Shown here piece after piece: positions 7,632 to 15,752 of a DNA stretch of 64,000 nucleotides. The first letter of the stretch is position 1, and every line of letters starts with the position of its first letter. Location: NCBI RefSeq assembly GCF_000426525.1, contig NZ_AUFN01000012.1, forward strand, positions 124,001 through 188,000, written 5' to 3'. The notes beneath the pieces were generated by a model. That model was not told the origin of the DNA, made no database searches, and worked only from the letters and a program-made list of their open reading frames with translations. The translations under genes and the position numbers were made by a program. The DNA is from Nocardioides alkalitolerans DSM 16699 (GTDB taxonomy: Bacteria; Actinomycetota; Actinomycetes; Propionibacteriales; Nocardioidaceae).

Positions 7632-7829
7632 TCAGGCGGGGGGCATCCGGAGACGGCTGATCTCGGAGCGCGGGAAGCGGCGCTGGCCGCCGGCCGTGCG
7701 GGAGCCGGAGATCTTGCCGTCGGATTCCCAGCGCCGGATCGTGGCGACGGAGACGCCGAGCTGGCGCGCGGTGTCTCCGATGGACAGCAGCTCGTCGGCC
7801 TGGCTGTCGTAGGTATCCGTACTGGTCAT
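7632..7829 (-). CDS. MerR-like helix-turn-helix excisionase (DNA-binding)
   Basis: This 65-residue protein is essentially one winged HTH: 'LLSIGDTARQLGVSVATIRRW' followed by 'ESDGKISGSRTAGGQRRF', the HTH_17/BldC-like arrangement. Such proteins act as recombination directionality factors or early regulators in actinophages. The gene is divergent from the XRE repressor. A TACGGT -10-like hexamer (7841-7836, reverse strand) lies 6 nt from ATG 7829, with TTGACC (7866-7861) as -35, so the transcript is probably leaderless. A copy of the GTAGGTAT site lies inside the first codons and another between the -35 and -10. Confidence 0.8.
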   Translation of the reverse strand: MTSTDTYDSQADELLSIGDTARQLGVSVATIRRWESDGKISGSRTAGGQRRFPRSEISRLRMPPA

Positions 7830-7933
7830 GGCGGAACCGTACGCATACCTACCGATAGTTGGTCAACCCTGCGCACGTAGTTCCGCCGATATTGCGTAGG
7901 TATTGACAGGTTTGGGGAGGTTCTGTCTAGACT
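7809..7933. promoter_or_regulatory. Divergent immunity-switch promoters with three GTAGGTAT operators
   Basis: Rightward promoter: TTGACA 7903-7908 and TAGACT 7928-7933, ending 6 nt before the repressor ATG. Leftward promoter: TTGACC (reverse of 7861-7866) and TACGGT (reverse of 7836-7841), ending 6 nt before the excisionase ATG. An 8-bp word GTAGGTAT occurs at 7809-7816 (+), 7845-7852 (-) and 7896-7903 (+). The second copy sits between the leftward -35 and -10, and the third touches the rightward -35. This is the layout expected for repressor sites, with autorepression plus control of the excisionase. The protein that binds them is inferred. Confidence 0.65.
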
Positions 7934-7939
7934 GCCTCC

Positions 7940-8269
7940 ATGACTACGCAGCCCGTCGATCGCTACTTCCCCGAGTGGACGACAGCCGACCGCCTCCGAC
8001 GCGTGCGCCGCGACACCGGCCTCACGCAGAGCGACTTCGCTGCCCGCCTCAACGTCGGCGCCCAGCGCTACTCCGCGTGGGAGGCCGGCCGCAACCAGCC
8101 CCCGATGAACGAGTTCGTCACCGTCGCGAAGCGCATCGAGCTCGCGTTCGGCGTGGCCGCGACGTGGATGCTCGGCGTCGAGACCGGCGCCCAGCAGCCC
8201 GACGGCCCGGGCCCGGACGGCGGCACTGAGGGAACGGGCGGTTTCGCAGTACGCGGAAGTAATCGCTAG
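7940..8269 (+). CDS. XRE-family phage repressor
   Basis: This 109-residue protein has an N-terminal Cro/CI-type HTH: 'TADRLRRVRRDTGLTQSDFA' then 'ARLNVGAQRYSAWEAGRNQP' (about residues 15-56). It is the likely prophage repressor, controlling itself and the divergent excisionase. The C-terminal third is Gly/Pro-rich and low in complexity ('GTEGTGG'), and may be shaped by the integration junction. Its TAG stop (8267-8269) lies within the probable -10 of fabG. There is no peptidase domain, so it is not a LexA-like self-cleaving repressor. Confidence 0.8.
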   Translation: MTTQPVDRYFPEWTTADRLRRVRRDTGLTQSDFAARLNVGAQRYSAWEAGRNQPPMNEFVTVAKRIELAFGVAATWMLGVETGAQQPDGPGPDGGTEGTGGFAVRGSNR

Positions 8270-8280
8270 CGTCTCGGCAC
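8243..8280 (+). promoter_or_regulatory. Probable leaderless promoter of fabG at the prophage edge
   Basis: TTCGCA (8243-8248) and TAGCGT (8267-8272) are separated by 18 nt. The -10 ends 8 nt before the fabG GTG at 8281, so the transcript would start at or very near the start codon. The same TAGCGT plus 8 nt plus GTG arrangement occurs at the CphA-like gene (9942-9956). The -10 overlaps the repressor stop codon. Confidence 0.55.
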
Positions 8281-9027
8281 GTGAGCGACGTGGAGCAGGA
8301 CGTGCAGACCGACCAGGCCCCCGCGGGTCGTTCCGTGCTGGTGACCGGGGGCAACCGGGGCATCGGCCGGGCGATCGCCGAGGCCTTCCTCGCCCAGGGT
8401 GACCGCGTCGCCGTGACCACCCGCAACGGTGGCGCCCCCGACGGCGCGCTCGACGTCCGGTGCGACATCACCGACGCCGCGCAGGTCGAGGCCGCGTTCG
8501 CGACGGTCGAGGCCGCCCACGGGCCGGTCGAGGTGCTCGTGGCCAACGCCGGCATCACCAAGGACACCCTGCTCCTGCGCATGAGCGAGGACGACTGGTC
8601 GTCGGTGATCGACACCAACCTCACGAGCGCCTTCCGGCTCACGAAGCGCGCCGTGAAGGGCATGCTCCGCCAGCGTCGCGGCCGCGTCATCCTGATCTCG
8701 TCGGTCGTCGGCCTGCTCGGTTCGCCGGGCCAGGTCAACTACGCCGCGTCGAAGTCCGGCCTCGTCGGGCTCGCCCGCTCGGTGGCCCGCGAGGTCGGCA
8801 GCCGGGGCATCACCGCCAACGTCGTCGCCCCCGGGTTCGTCGAGACCGACATGACCGAGGTGCTCACGGACGCCCAGCGCGACACCATCAAGGCCAGCGT
8901 GCCCCTCCAGCGCTACGCCCGCCCCGACGAGGTCGCCCAGGCGGTCACGTGGCTCGCCGGCGACGGCGCGGCCTACGTCACCGGCGCCGTGATCCCGGTC
9001 GACGGCGGCCTCGGCATGGGCCACTGA
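8281..9027 (+). CDS. fabG: 3-oxoacyl-ACP reductase FabG
   Basis: FabG carries out the NADPH-dependent first reduction of the type II fatty-acid elongation cycle in the cytosol. The 248-residue SDR shows the cofactor loop TGGNRGIG (22-29), NAG (89-91), catalytic Ser141, and Tyr154/Lys158 in 'NYAASKSG'. It ends with 'IPVDGGLGMGH', the usual FabG/MabA C terminus. The start is GTG 8281, placed by the leaderless -10 just upstream. The fabG-fabI pair matches the mabA-inhA order of mycobacteria. The promoter lies at the prophage border, so integration appears to have spared it. Confidence 0.92.
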   Translation: MSDVEQDVQTDQAPAGRSVLVTGGNRGIGRAIAEAFLAQGDRVAVTTRNGGAPDGALDVRCDITDAAQVEAAFATVEAAHGPVEVLVANAGITKDTLLLRMSEDDWSSVIDTNLTSAFRLTKRAVKGMLRQRRGRVILISSVVGLLGSPGQVNYAASKSGLVGLARSVAREVGSRGITANVVAPGFVETDMTEVLTDAQRDTIKASVPLQRYARPDEVAQAVTWLAGDGAAYVTGAVIPVDGGLGMGH

Positions 9028-9133
9028 CGCTCGCGGACCACCCGCAGCACGGCACCGGCACCCGCACCACCGGCACGACGCAGACGGCGTGCCTGACGTA
9101 CCCGACGTACACGACGGAAGAGGGCAGCAGCAG

Positions 9134-9904
9134 ATGGGCATTCTCGAGGGCAAGCGGATCCTGGTCGCCGGCGTCACGATGGACTCGTCCATCGGCTTCG
9201 CGACCGCGAAGGTCGCCCAGGAGCAGGGCGCCACGGTGCTCATCTCGAACTTCGGCCGGGCCCTGGGCATCACGCGCCGGATCGCCAAGCGCCTGCCCGT
9301 CGAGCCGCCCGTGCTGGAGCTCGACGTCACCGATCCGGAGCACCTGGCGGGTCTCGAGGCCCAGGTGCGCGAGCACGTCGACGGTCTCGACGGCGTCGTC
9401 CACTCCATCGCGTACGGCAACCCCGAGACCCTGCTGGGCGGCAAGTTCCTCGACGGACCGTGGGAGGACGTCGCGCAGGCGGTGCAGGTCTCGGCGTACT
9501 CGCTGAAGTCGCTGGCCACCGCCACGCGTCCGCTGCTCTCGTCGGGCTCCTCGGTCGTCGGTCTCACCTTCGACGCGACCGTCGCCTGGCCGGCCTACGA
9601 CTGGATGGGCGTGGCGAAGGCGGGGCTGGAGTCCTGCTCGCGCTACCTGGCCCGCGACCTCGGCCCCGACGGCATCCGCGTCAACCTCGTCTCCGCGGGC
9701 CCGCTGAAGACCCTCGCCGCGAAGGCGATCCCGGGCTTCGAGAAGCTCGAGGAGACCTGGGAGGCCCGCGCGCCGCTCGGCTGGGACAACACCGACCAGG
9801 AGCCCACCGCGAAGGCCGTCTGCGCCCTGCTGTCGGACTTCTTCCCCGCCACGACGGGCGAGATCGTGCACGTCGACGGCGGCTTCCACGCGATGGGTGC
9901 CTGA
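9134..9904 (+). CDS. fabI: Enoyl-ACP reductase FabI/InhA
   Basis: This is the NADH-dependent last reduction of each FAS-II elongation round. The 256-residue protein has the atypical SDR cofactor loop 'GVTMDSSIGFATA', 'SNFGRALGITRRIAKRL', and the active site Tyr155-x6-Lys162 ('PAYDWMGVAK') typical of InhA. It ends 'GEIVHVDGGFHAMGA'. The start at ATG 9134 follows GGCAGCAGC; an upstream in-frame GTG extension is shadow. It is 106 nt downstream of fabG and probably cotranscribed. It would be the target of InhA-type inhibitors in this organism. Confidence 0.93.
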   Translation: MGILEGKRILVAGVTMDSSIGFATAKVAQEQGATVLISNFGRALGITRRIAKRLPVEPPVLELDVTDPEHLAGLEAQVREHVDGLDGVVHSIAYGNPETLLGGKFLDGPWEDVAQAVQVSAYSLKSLATATRPLLSSGSSVVGLTFDATVAWPAYDWMGVAKAGLESCSRYLARDLGPDGIRVNLVSAGPLKTLAAKAIPGFEKLEETWEARAPLGWDNTDQEPTAKAVCALLSDFFPATTGEIVHVDGGFHAMGA

Positions 9905-9955
9905 GCCCCACCTCGATCCCGCCACCGGTCGAACCGGCGGGTAGCGTTGCCCGCC

Positions 9956-11695
9956 GTGACCTCCGACCTCGGGACCGACGCCGCCGACCCTGCCGCCACC
10001 CCGGCCCTCCTCGAGCTGCGGGTGCTGGAGGGGCCGAACCTCTACTTCCCGCGCGCCGCGATCAAGCTGACGCTCGACGTGGCGCCGCTGTCGGCGGTCA
10101 GTGCGGAGCGTGCCCGCCGGCTGGCGACGAGCATCGGCCTGGGCACCGCCCGGCCCGGCGAGCCCGGCACCGAGTTCCGCCAGCGCTTCGTCGCCCGGGC
10201 CCTCGCGACCCTGGTGCGGTCGGTGGCGGGCGACGCCGGGACGAAGCGGCTCGCCGTGCGGGTGCGCACCACCCGCGACCCGCACGTGCTCGTCGTCGCC
10301 TACCCCTGGAAGCACCGCGGGCGTGCCCGCGCCCTGGGGGAGGCGGTCGCGGACGTGCTGGACGCCGTACCCGAGGGCAGCGGTCGTGCCGAGCTCGAGG
10401 AGGCCGTGACGGCCGCCGCCGAGCGGGTCCGGCACTCGGAGCCGGGGGCGACCCCGACGACCCTCACGCCGCGCGTCCCGGTCGTGGCCGTGACCGGCAC
10501 CAACGGCAAGACGACCACCTCCCGGATGGTCGCCCACATCGCCCGCACCGCCGGCCTCCACGTGGGCTGGTCCAGCACGGACGGCATCTACGTCGACGGC
10601 CGCCTGGTGGAGGCGGGGGACTACTCCGGGCCCAGTGGCGCCGGTCGGGTGCTCGAGCACGACGTCGTGCAGCTCGCCGTCACGGAGACGGCCCGCGGTG
10701 GCATCCTGCTCAAGGGCATCGGCCTCACCCGCAACGACGTCTCGGTGGTCACGAACGTCACCGCCGACCACCTCGGCCTCCACGGCATCGACACGCTCGA
10801 CCAGCTCGCCGAGGTGAAGGGCGTCGTGCCCCGCATCACCCGCCGGTCGGGCTGGGCCGTGCTGAACGGCGACGACCCGCGCGTGCTCGCGATGCGGCAC
10901 ACCGTGAAGTCCCGCACCTGGGTGTTCTCCCGCGACGCCGACTCGCCCGCCGTGCGCCAGGTGATCGACGACGGCGGCCGGGCCACCACGGTCCTCGACG
11001 GCTGGGTCAGCGTCCTGAGCGCCGGGGCCGACCCCGACCCGCTGGTCGAGCTCGTCGACGTGCCGATGACGCTGGCCGGGCTGTCGCGCTACAACGTCGA
11101 GAACACGCTGGCGGCCGCCTCGGCCGCCCTGGGCGTCGGCCTGGCCCGCGAGCAGGTCGTCGAGGGCCTGCGGACGTTCCTCCCGGACGCCGAGCACAAC
11201 CCGGGGCGGATGAACACGTTCAGCGTCGGCGAGGTCACCGTCGTGATCGACCTGGCGCACAACGAGGCCGGCCTCGAGGCGCTCGTGGAGATCATGCGGG
11301 GCGTACGGCGCCCCGGCGGCCGCCTGCTGCTCGGCCTCGGCGTCGTGGGCGACCGCACCGACGAGCTGATCGAGACGCTCGGCGAGCTGGCGGCCCGCGA
11401 CTCCGACGTGCTCGTCATCGGCCACAAGGAGAAGTACCTCCGCGGCCGGACCCGCGAGGAGCTGGAGGACCTCATGCTCGGTGGAGCGGCGAAGGTCGGT
11501 GTCACGGATGTCTCCGTCTATCCGACCGAGGTCAGCGCGCTCGAGGCCCTGGTGGCCCGGGCACGGCCCGGCGACGTGGTGGCGCTGATGTGCCACGCGG
11601 AGCGGGAGGAGGTCTACGAGTGGATCGCGGGCGCGGGCGGCGTCGCCGACACGGCCGGGACGCTGCGGGCGAAGGTGCTCGCGGCCCGGGGCTGA
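9956..11695 (+). CDS. CphA-like Mur ligase lacking the ATP-grasp domain
   Basis: This 579-residue protein is a paralogue of the cyanophycin synthetase encoded opposite it. Residues about 18-155 match the CphA N-terminal domain ('LELRVLEGPN...AAIKLTLDV' against 'TETRVYRGAN...AIHLVVDL'). From about 175 the Mur-ligase module follows, with P-loop GTNGKTTT (181-188), 'ARGGIL', 'NVTADHLGLHGIDT', 'VLNGDDPRVLAM' and 'NPGRMNTF...IDLAHNEAG'. The roughly 270-residue ATP-grasp domain present in CphA is missing. In CphA, ATP-grasp adds Asp to the backbone and the Mur domain adds Arg to the side chain, so this protein could only do the latter type of ligation. GTG 9956 was chosen because TAGCGT ends 8 nt upstream. 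Its true substrate is unknown. Confidence 0.8.
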   Translation: MTSDLGTDAADPAATPALLELRVLEGPNLYFPRAAIKLTLDVAPLSAVSAERARRLATSIGLGTARPGEPGTEFRQRFVARALATLVRSVAGDAGTKRLAVRVRTTRDPHVLVVAYPWKHRGRARALGEAVADVLDAVPEGSGRAELEEAVTAAAERVRHSEPGATPTTLTPRVPVVAVTGTNGKTTTSRMVAHIARTAGLHVGWSSTDGIYVDGRLVEAGDYSGPSGAGRVLEHDVVQLAVTETARGGILLKGIGLTRNDVSVVTNVTADHLGLHGIDTLDQLAEVKGVVPRITRRSGWAVLNGDDPRVLAMRHTVKSRTWVFSRDADSPAVRQVIDDGGRATTVLDGWVSVLSAGADPDPLVELVDVPMTLAGLSRYNVENTLAAASAALGVGLAREQVVEGLRTFLPDAEHNPGRMNTFSVGEVTVVIDLAHNEAGLEALVEIMRGVRRPGGRLLLGLGVVGDRTDELIETLGELAARDSDVLVIGHKEKYLRGRTREELEDLMLGGAAKVGVTDVSVYPTEVSALEALVARARPGDVVALMCHAEREEVYEWIAGAGGVADTAGTLRAKVLAARG

Positions 11696-11741
11696 GCGCC
11701 GTACCGGGGAGGCGGGAAAGCAAGGCGCTCCCACGGGATGC

Positions 11742-11816
11742 GGGGCACCATGCTGGTGCAGCGCCTCCCTCCCAGTCGGCGCTGCGGCATGGTGCCCCGG
11801 GAGGCGTGAGCCTCCC
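11742..11816. terminator. Double hairpin between convergent CphA-like and cphA genes
   Basis: GGGGCACCATGC (11742-11753) pairs perfectly with GCATGGTGCCCC (11787-11798). Inside it, GCAGCGCC (11758-11765) pairs with GGCGCTGC (11778-11785), giving one long interrupted hairpin. Immediately after, GGGAGGC-GTGA-GCCTCCC (11799-11816) forms a second tight hairpin. They lie between two converging genes, so a bidirectional terminator is the simplest reading. No U-tract is present on either strand. Confidence 0.7.
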
Positions 11817-11882
11817 TCCCATGGAAGCGTCGTCAGCCTAGCGGTACGTCCCCACCCTCGGTAGCGGAACCCCTCAGAGGTC

Positions 11883-14657
11883 TCAGGCGTCGGCGTTCGG
11901 GGGCAGCAGGTCGGGGTCGGCGGTCGGGTTGTCGGCCGAGACGCCGCTGCCGGCGTGCGCGTGCTGGGACCAGCCCTCGAGCTCGGCCATGACGGCGCCG
12001 TGCTGGTCGACGCAGACGACGACCAGGTCGCCCCGGTTCGCACGGCTCATGGCGTGCCGCACCGCGTCGATCTCCTCGAGCACCTCCTCGAGCTGCTTGC
12101 AGCGCGCACCCTCGTCCATGGCCTTGCGGACACCGGCCGCGACGTGGGAGGCCACCTCGCCGCGCTGGCGGCCGCGCAGGCCCTCGTCCTCGCGGACGAT
12201 GACCACGTCGAAGTGGTGGGCCGCGATGTAGCCGAGCTCGACCATGTCCTCGTCCCGACGGTCGCCGGCCGTGGCGATGATGCCGATCCGCGACGGGCGC
12301 GACAGCGTGTGGCCGGACTCGAGCGACTCGCCGACCCGGTCGACGAAGTCGCCGAGCATCTTCATGCCGGGCGCGTTGTGGCAGTAGTCGACGACGACGT
12401 TGACGCCGTTGACGTCCACCTCGTTCAGGCGGCCGGGGGAGAGGTAGTAGCTCGTCGAGAAGGTGCGCAGGCCCTGGCGGATGTCGTGGAGCGGCGCGCC
12501 GGCGGCGAACGCGGCGGCAGCGGCGGCGAGCACGTTCTGCACGTTCATGCGGGCCCGGCCGTTGAAGGTGGCGGGCAGGAGGTGCGTCCACGCCAGCTGC
12601 ATCTCCCGCCGGCCGTGCTTCACGACGATCATCTCGCCGCGCTCGCTCGGCTCGAGCACGAGCGCCTTGCCGCCGCGGCGGCAGTGGGCCTCGATCATCT
12701 CGCGGGTCTCGGAGCCGGGCTCCTCCATGGAGAACCAGACGACCTGGCCGGAGCAACGGCGCCGCATCTCGCGCACGAGCGGGTCGTCGGCGTTGAGCAC
12801 GGCGTGGCCGTCGCGGGGCACGGCCTCCACCAGCACGGCCTTGACGTCCGCGAGCTGCTCGACGGTGTCGATGCCGCGGAGGCCGAGGTGGTCGGGCTGG
12901 ACGTTGATCACCACGGCGACGTCGTTGCGCTCGTAGCCGAGGCCCTCGCGCAGGATGCCGCCGCGGGCGACCTCGAACACGGCGAAGTCGACACGCGGGT
13001 TCTGCAGCACCATCCGGGCCGAGCGGGGACCGGAGGCGTCGGCGCGGATGAGCAGGCGCTCGTCGATGACGACGCCGTCGGTCGACGTCATGCCGACCTT
13101 GCGACCCATGCCCTTGAAGACGTGGGAGATCATCCGCGACGTCGTCGTCTTGCCGTTGGTGCCGGTCACGGCCACGATCGGGATCCGCGAGGGCGCACCC
13201 GGCGGGAACAGCATGTCGACGACCGGCTTGGCGATGAACTGCGGCTCGCCGATGGTCGGGTGGGTGTGCATCCGGAAGCCCGGGGCGGCGTTGACCTCGC
13301 AGATCGCCCCGCCCGTCTCGCGCACGGGCTGGGTGATGTCGGGGCAGATGAAGTCGATGCCGGCGATGTCGAGGCCGATCATGCGGGCCGCCTCCTCGGC
13401 GATCTCCACGTTCTCGGGGTGCGCCTCGAAGGTGCGGTCGATCGAGATGCCGCCGGTCGACATGTTGCCGGTCAGCGCGAGCTTCACGGCGACCCCTTCG
13501 GCCGGTACGTCGGTCAGCTCGAGGCCCTGCTCCCGCACCAGCGCCTCGGCCGCGGCGTCGAGCTTGATGCGGGTCAGCACCTTCTCGTGCCCCACGCCCC
13601 GGCGGGGGTCGGCGTTCGCGGTGTCGACGAGCTGCTCGACCGTGCTGACGCCGTCTCCCGTGACGGAGGCCGGGACGCGCTCAGCGATGGCGGCCACGCG
13701 GCCGTCGATGATGAGGCAGCGGTAGTCCTTGCCGACCACGAACGACTCGACGATGACGACGCCCCGGCGCGACTGCTCCTTGGCGATCGCGAAGGCCTCG
13801 GTCACGTCGTCGGCGTCCTGCAGGTCGAGGCACACCCCGCGCCCGTGGTTGCCGTCGAGCGGCTTGACGACGACCGGGTAGCCGATGCGGGAGGCCACGC
13901 GGACCGCCTGCTCGGCGGTGCGCACGGAGTCCTGCTTGGGCACGGGCAGGCCCGCGGCCCCGAGGAGGCTCGTCGTGAGGTCCTTGTCGGAGGCGATGTC
14001 GACGGCGATGGCCGACGTCGCCGACGTCATGGTGGCGCGGATCCGCTTGGCGTGGACGCCCTGGCCGAGCTGCACGAGCGAGTGCTGGTTGAGCCGGATC
14101 CACGGGATGTCGCGCGAGACCGCCTCGTCGAGGATCGCCTGCGTCGACGGGCCGAAGGCCGTGCGCTGCGCCCGGCGGATGAACTCCTCGAGCTCGGTGT
14201 CCCAGTCGAAGGCGGGATCGGCCTCGACGAGGTGGTTCACGAGCCGCACGGCCAACCGGCCGGCCGCCAGGCCGACCTGCTCGTCGATGTAGCCGAACAC
14301 GACGTTGTAGACCCCGACGCTGCCCTTGACCTGCCGGGTCTTGCCGCGCCGTACGTCGTGACCGACGACCTGCTGCAGCGCCAGGGCCGCGTGCTCGGCC
14401 ACGTGGCCGAGCCAGGTGCCCTCGTTCAGGCGCTCGACGAACCCGCCGCGGCGACCGCGGGAGCAGGAGTGCTCACGCAGGCCGGGCAGGAGGTCGAGGA
14501 TGTTCTCGGTGAAGCCCGGCAGCGTGTTGGTCGGGAACTGCTCGAGCACACCCAGGTCGACGACGAGGTGGATCGCCTTGTCGTAGGACCACACGTTCGC
14601 CCCGCGGTAGACACGGGTCTCGGTGATGGTCAGGTCCGGCGTGGGCCGCTCGCTCAT
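11883..14657 (-). CDS. cphA: Cyanophycin synthetase CphA1
   Basis: CphA polymerises aspartate and arginine into cyanophycin, a nitrogen-storage polypeptide, using two ATP-dependent active sites. The 924-residue length is typical. Visible parts are the N domain (about 10-160, 'TETRVYRGANVW'), ATP-grasp (about 205-485, with 'VVVKPLDGNHGRG' at 262-274 and 'CEVNAAPGFRMHTHP' near 453-467), and the Mur-ligase domain with P-loop GTNGKTTT (499-506), 'DHLGLRGIDT' and 'VVDYCHNAPGM'. All key motifs are intact. The start is ATG 14657 with a short leader. cphB lies 70 bp upstream on the same strand, so synthesis and breakdown genes are adjacent. Confidence 0.95.
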   Translation of the reverse strand: MSERPTPDLTITETRVYRGANVWSYDKAIHLVVDLGVLEQFPTNTLPGFTENILDLLPGLREHSCSRGRRGGFVERLNEGTWLGHVAEHAALALQQVVGHDVRRGKTRQVKGSVGVYNVVFGYIDEQVGLAAGRLAVRLVNHLVEADPAFDWDTELEEFIRRAQRTAFGPSTQAILDEAVSRDIPWIRLNQHSLVQLGQGVHAKRIRATMTSATSAIAVDIASDKDLTTSLLGAAGLPVPKQDSVRTAEQAVRVASRIGYPVVVKPLDGNHGRGVCLDLQDADDVTEAFAIAKEQSRRGVVIVESFVVGKDYRCLIIDGRVAAIAERVPASVTGDGVSTVEQLVDTANADPRRGVGHEKVLTRIKLDAAAEALVREQGLELTDVPAEGVAVKLALTGNMSTGGISIDRTFEAHPENVEIAEEAARMIGLDIAGIDFICPDITQPVRETGGAICEVNAAPGFRMHTHPTIGEPQFIAKPVVDMLFPPGAPSRIPIVAVTGTNGKTTTSRMISHVFKGMGRKVGMTSTDGVVIDERLLIRADASGPRSARMVLQNPRVDFAVFEVARGGILREGLGYERNDVAVVINVQPDHLGLRGIDTVEQLADVKAVLVEAVPRDGHAVLNADDPLVREMRRRCSGQVVWFSMEEPGSETREMIEAHCRRGGKALVLEPSERGEMIVVKHGRREMQLAWTHLLPATFNGRARMNVQNVLAAAAAAFAAGAPLHDIRQGLRTFSTSYYLSPGRLNEVDVNGVNVVVDYCHNAPGMKMLGDFVDRVGESLESGHTLSRPSRIGIIATAGDRRDEDMVELGYIAAHHFDVVIVREDEGLRGRQRGEVASHVAAGVRKAMDEGARCKQLEEVLEEIDAVRHAMSRANRGDLVVVCVDQHGAVMAELEGWSQHAHAGSGVSADNPTADPDLLPPNADA

Positions 14658-14727
14658 GGGTGGTCGTCTCCCGAGTCAGGGTGGGGGATGGGTGGGGTGC
14701 CGTGCGTGGTGGTGCGGGGGCCGCGGG

Positions 14728-15717
14728 TCAGTCGTCGACGGGCTCGCCGACCCGACGCTTGCGCGCCTGGCGGCGCCGCAGCACGGACGGGCCCGCGTCA
14801 CCGGCGGCGATGTCGCGGGCGAGCTTGCGGAGGTCGTCGCCGGCCGCCGTCATCTCGGCGACCTCGGCCGGGTCGGGCCGCGCCACCTCGGGCAGCAGCG
14901 TACGGGTGGTGAGGTCGAACCGCGCACCGGCGGGGAGCACGTGCAGCTGCACGCCGCTGGCCAGCAGCGGCGCCGAGCGGCGGGCCTCGTGGGCGTTCGA
15001 CGTCATGCGGGAGGGGTCCATGATCGTGACCGCGCCCTTGCCGAGCACCGAGAGCACCTCGCGCACCGGGCCGGGCGAGCCGTCCTGCGCCGTGGTGGGC
15101 TCGTGGTCGATCACGGCCGCCGTGTCCTCGTCGACGCCGATGCCGAGCAGCTGCGGCGACTGCGCCACGATCATGAGGAGCCGGCCGTAGCGGTTGCGCT
15201 GGTCGAAGTGCTGGTCGATCACGGACGAGCGGACGAGGCCGAGGCCCGCGGCCACCTGGGTCATGCGCTGCTTGGGGGTGGCCCCGCCGCTGCCGAAGGC
15301 CACCATGTGGGAGGACTGGATGCTGGCGCCCGCGGAGGTGCCGGCCACGACGACGCCGCGCTCGTGGGCGGCGACGAGGGCGTCGCCGAACGGGGTGCCG
15401 GAGACGACCCCCGAGAGCTTGAGCTGGTTGCCCCCGGTCATGAAGATGCCGGTCGCCTCCTCCAGCTGCGCCACCAGCGCCGGGTCGTGGGCCTCGTCCC
15501 GGGACTCCGGCCGCGTCGAGACGACCGAGGCGGCTCCCAGCTTGCGGAAGAGCGCGTCGTACACCTCGACGATCTCGGGTCCGAGGGACGAGGCCGTCGC
15601 GACGACGGCGATCCGGGCGTCGGGGCCACCGGCCGCCCGCACGAACTCGCCGAGGATGGTGCGCCTGCCCAGCTTGTCCTCGGCGCCGCCGATGACCATC
15701 AACTTTCCGCTTGCCAT
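14728..15717 (-). CDS. cphB: Cyanophycinase CphB
   Basis: CphB is a cytosolic serine peptidase (family S51) that cuts cyanophycin into beta-Asp-Arg dipeptides. The 329-residue protein starts 'MASGKLMVIGGAEDK', has 'GIFMTGGNQLKL' (about 90-101), and the nucleophile elbow 'GTSAGAS' with Ser128. Downstream is 'HFDQRNRYGRL', which carries family residues. ATG 15717 was chosen because TAGCCT lies 7 nt upstream and the 36-residue upstream extension is low-complexity. It is divergent from sixA. The last about 40 residues are basic and not part of the S51 core. No isoaspartyl dipeptidase is in view. Confidence 0.93.
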   Translation of the reverse strand: MASGKLMVIGGAEDKLGRRTILGEFVRAAGGPDARIAVVATASSLGPEIVEVYDALFRKLGAASVVSTRPESRDEAHDPALVAQLEEATGIFMTGGNQLKLSGVVSGTPFGDALVAAHERGVVVAGTSAGASIQSSHMVAFGSGGATPKQRMTQVAAGLGLVRSSVIDQHFDQRNRYGRLLMIVAQSPQLLGIGVDEDTAAVIDHEPTTAQDGSPGPVREVLSVLGKGAVTIMDPSRMTSNAHEARRSAPLLASGVQLHVLPAGARFDLTTRTLLPEVARPDPAEVAEMTAAGDDLRKLARDIAAGDAGPSVLRRRQARKRRVGEPVDD

Positions 15718-15752
15718 GACAGGCAGGCTAGCCGGTGGAAGATTGGAGCACC

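Larger units (their letters stand above)
1..8270. mobile_element. Prophage, right (early-gene) end; left part outside the window
   Basis: A run of short, nearly gap-free leftward genes includes RusA resolvase, a RecE-like PD-(D/E)XK nuclease with a putative annealing partner, a methylase fragment and an ASCH protein. It ends in a divergent excisionase/XRE repressor pair. This layout is typical of actinophage early and immunity regions. No integrase, structural or lysis gene is in view, so they must lie to the left if the element is intact. The right border is inferred to fall between the repressor 3' end and the fabG promoter (about 8225-8280), because fabG-fabI look like core chromosome. No attachment-site duplication can be checked from one end only. 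Confidence 0.8.
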
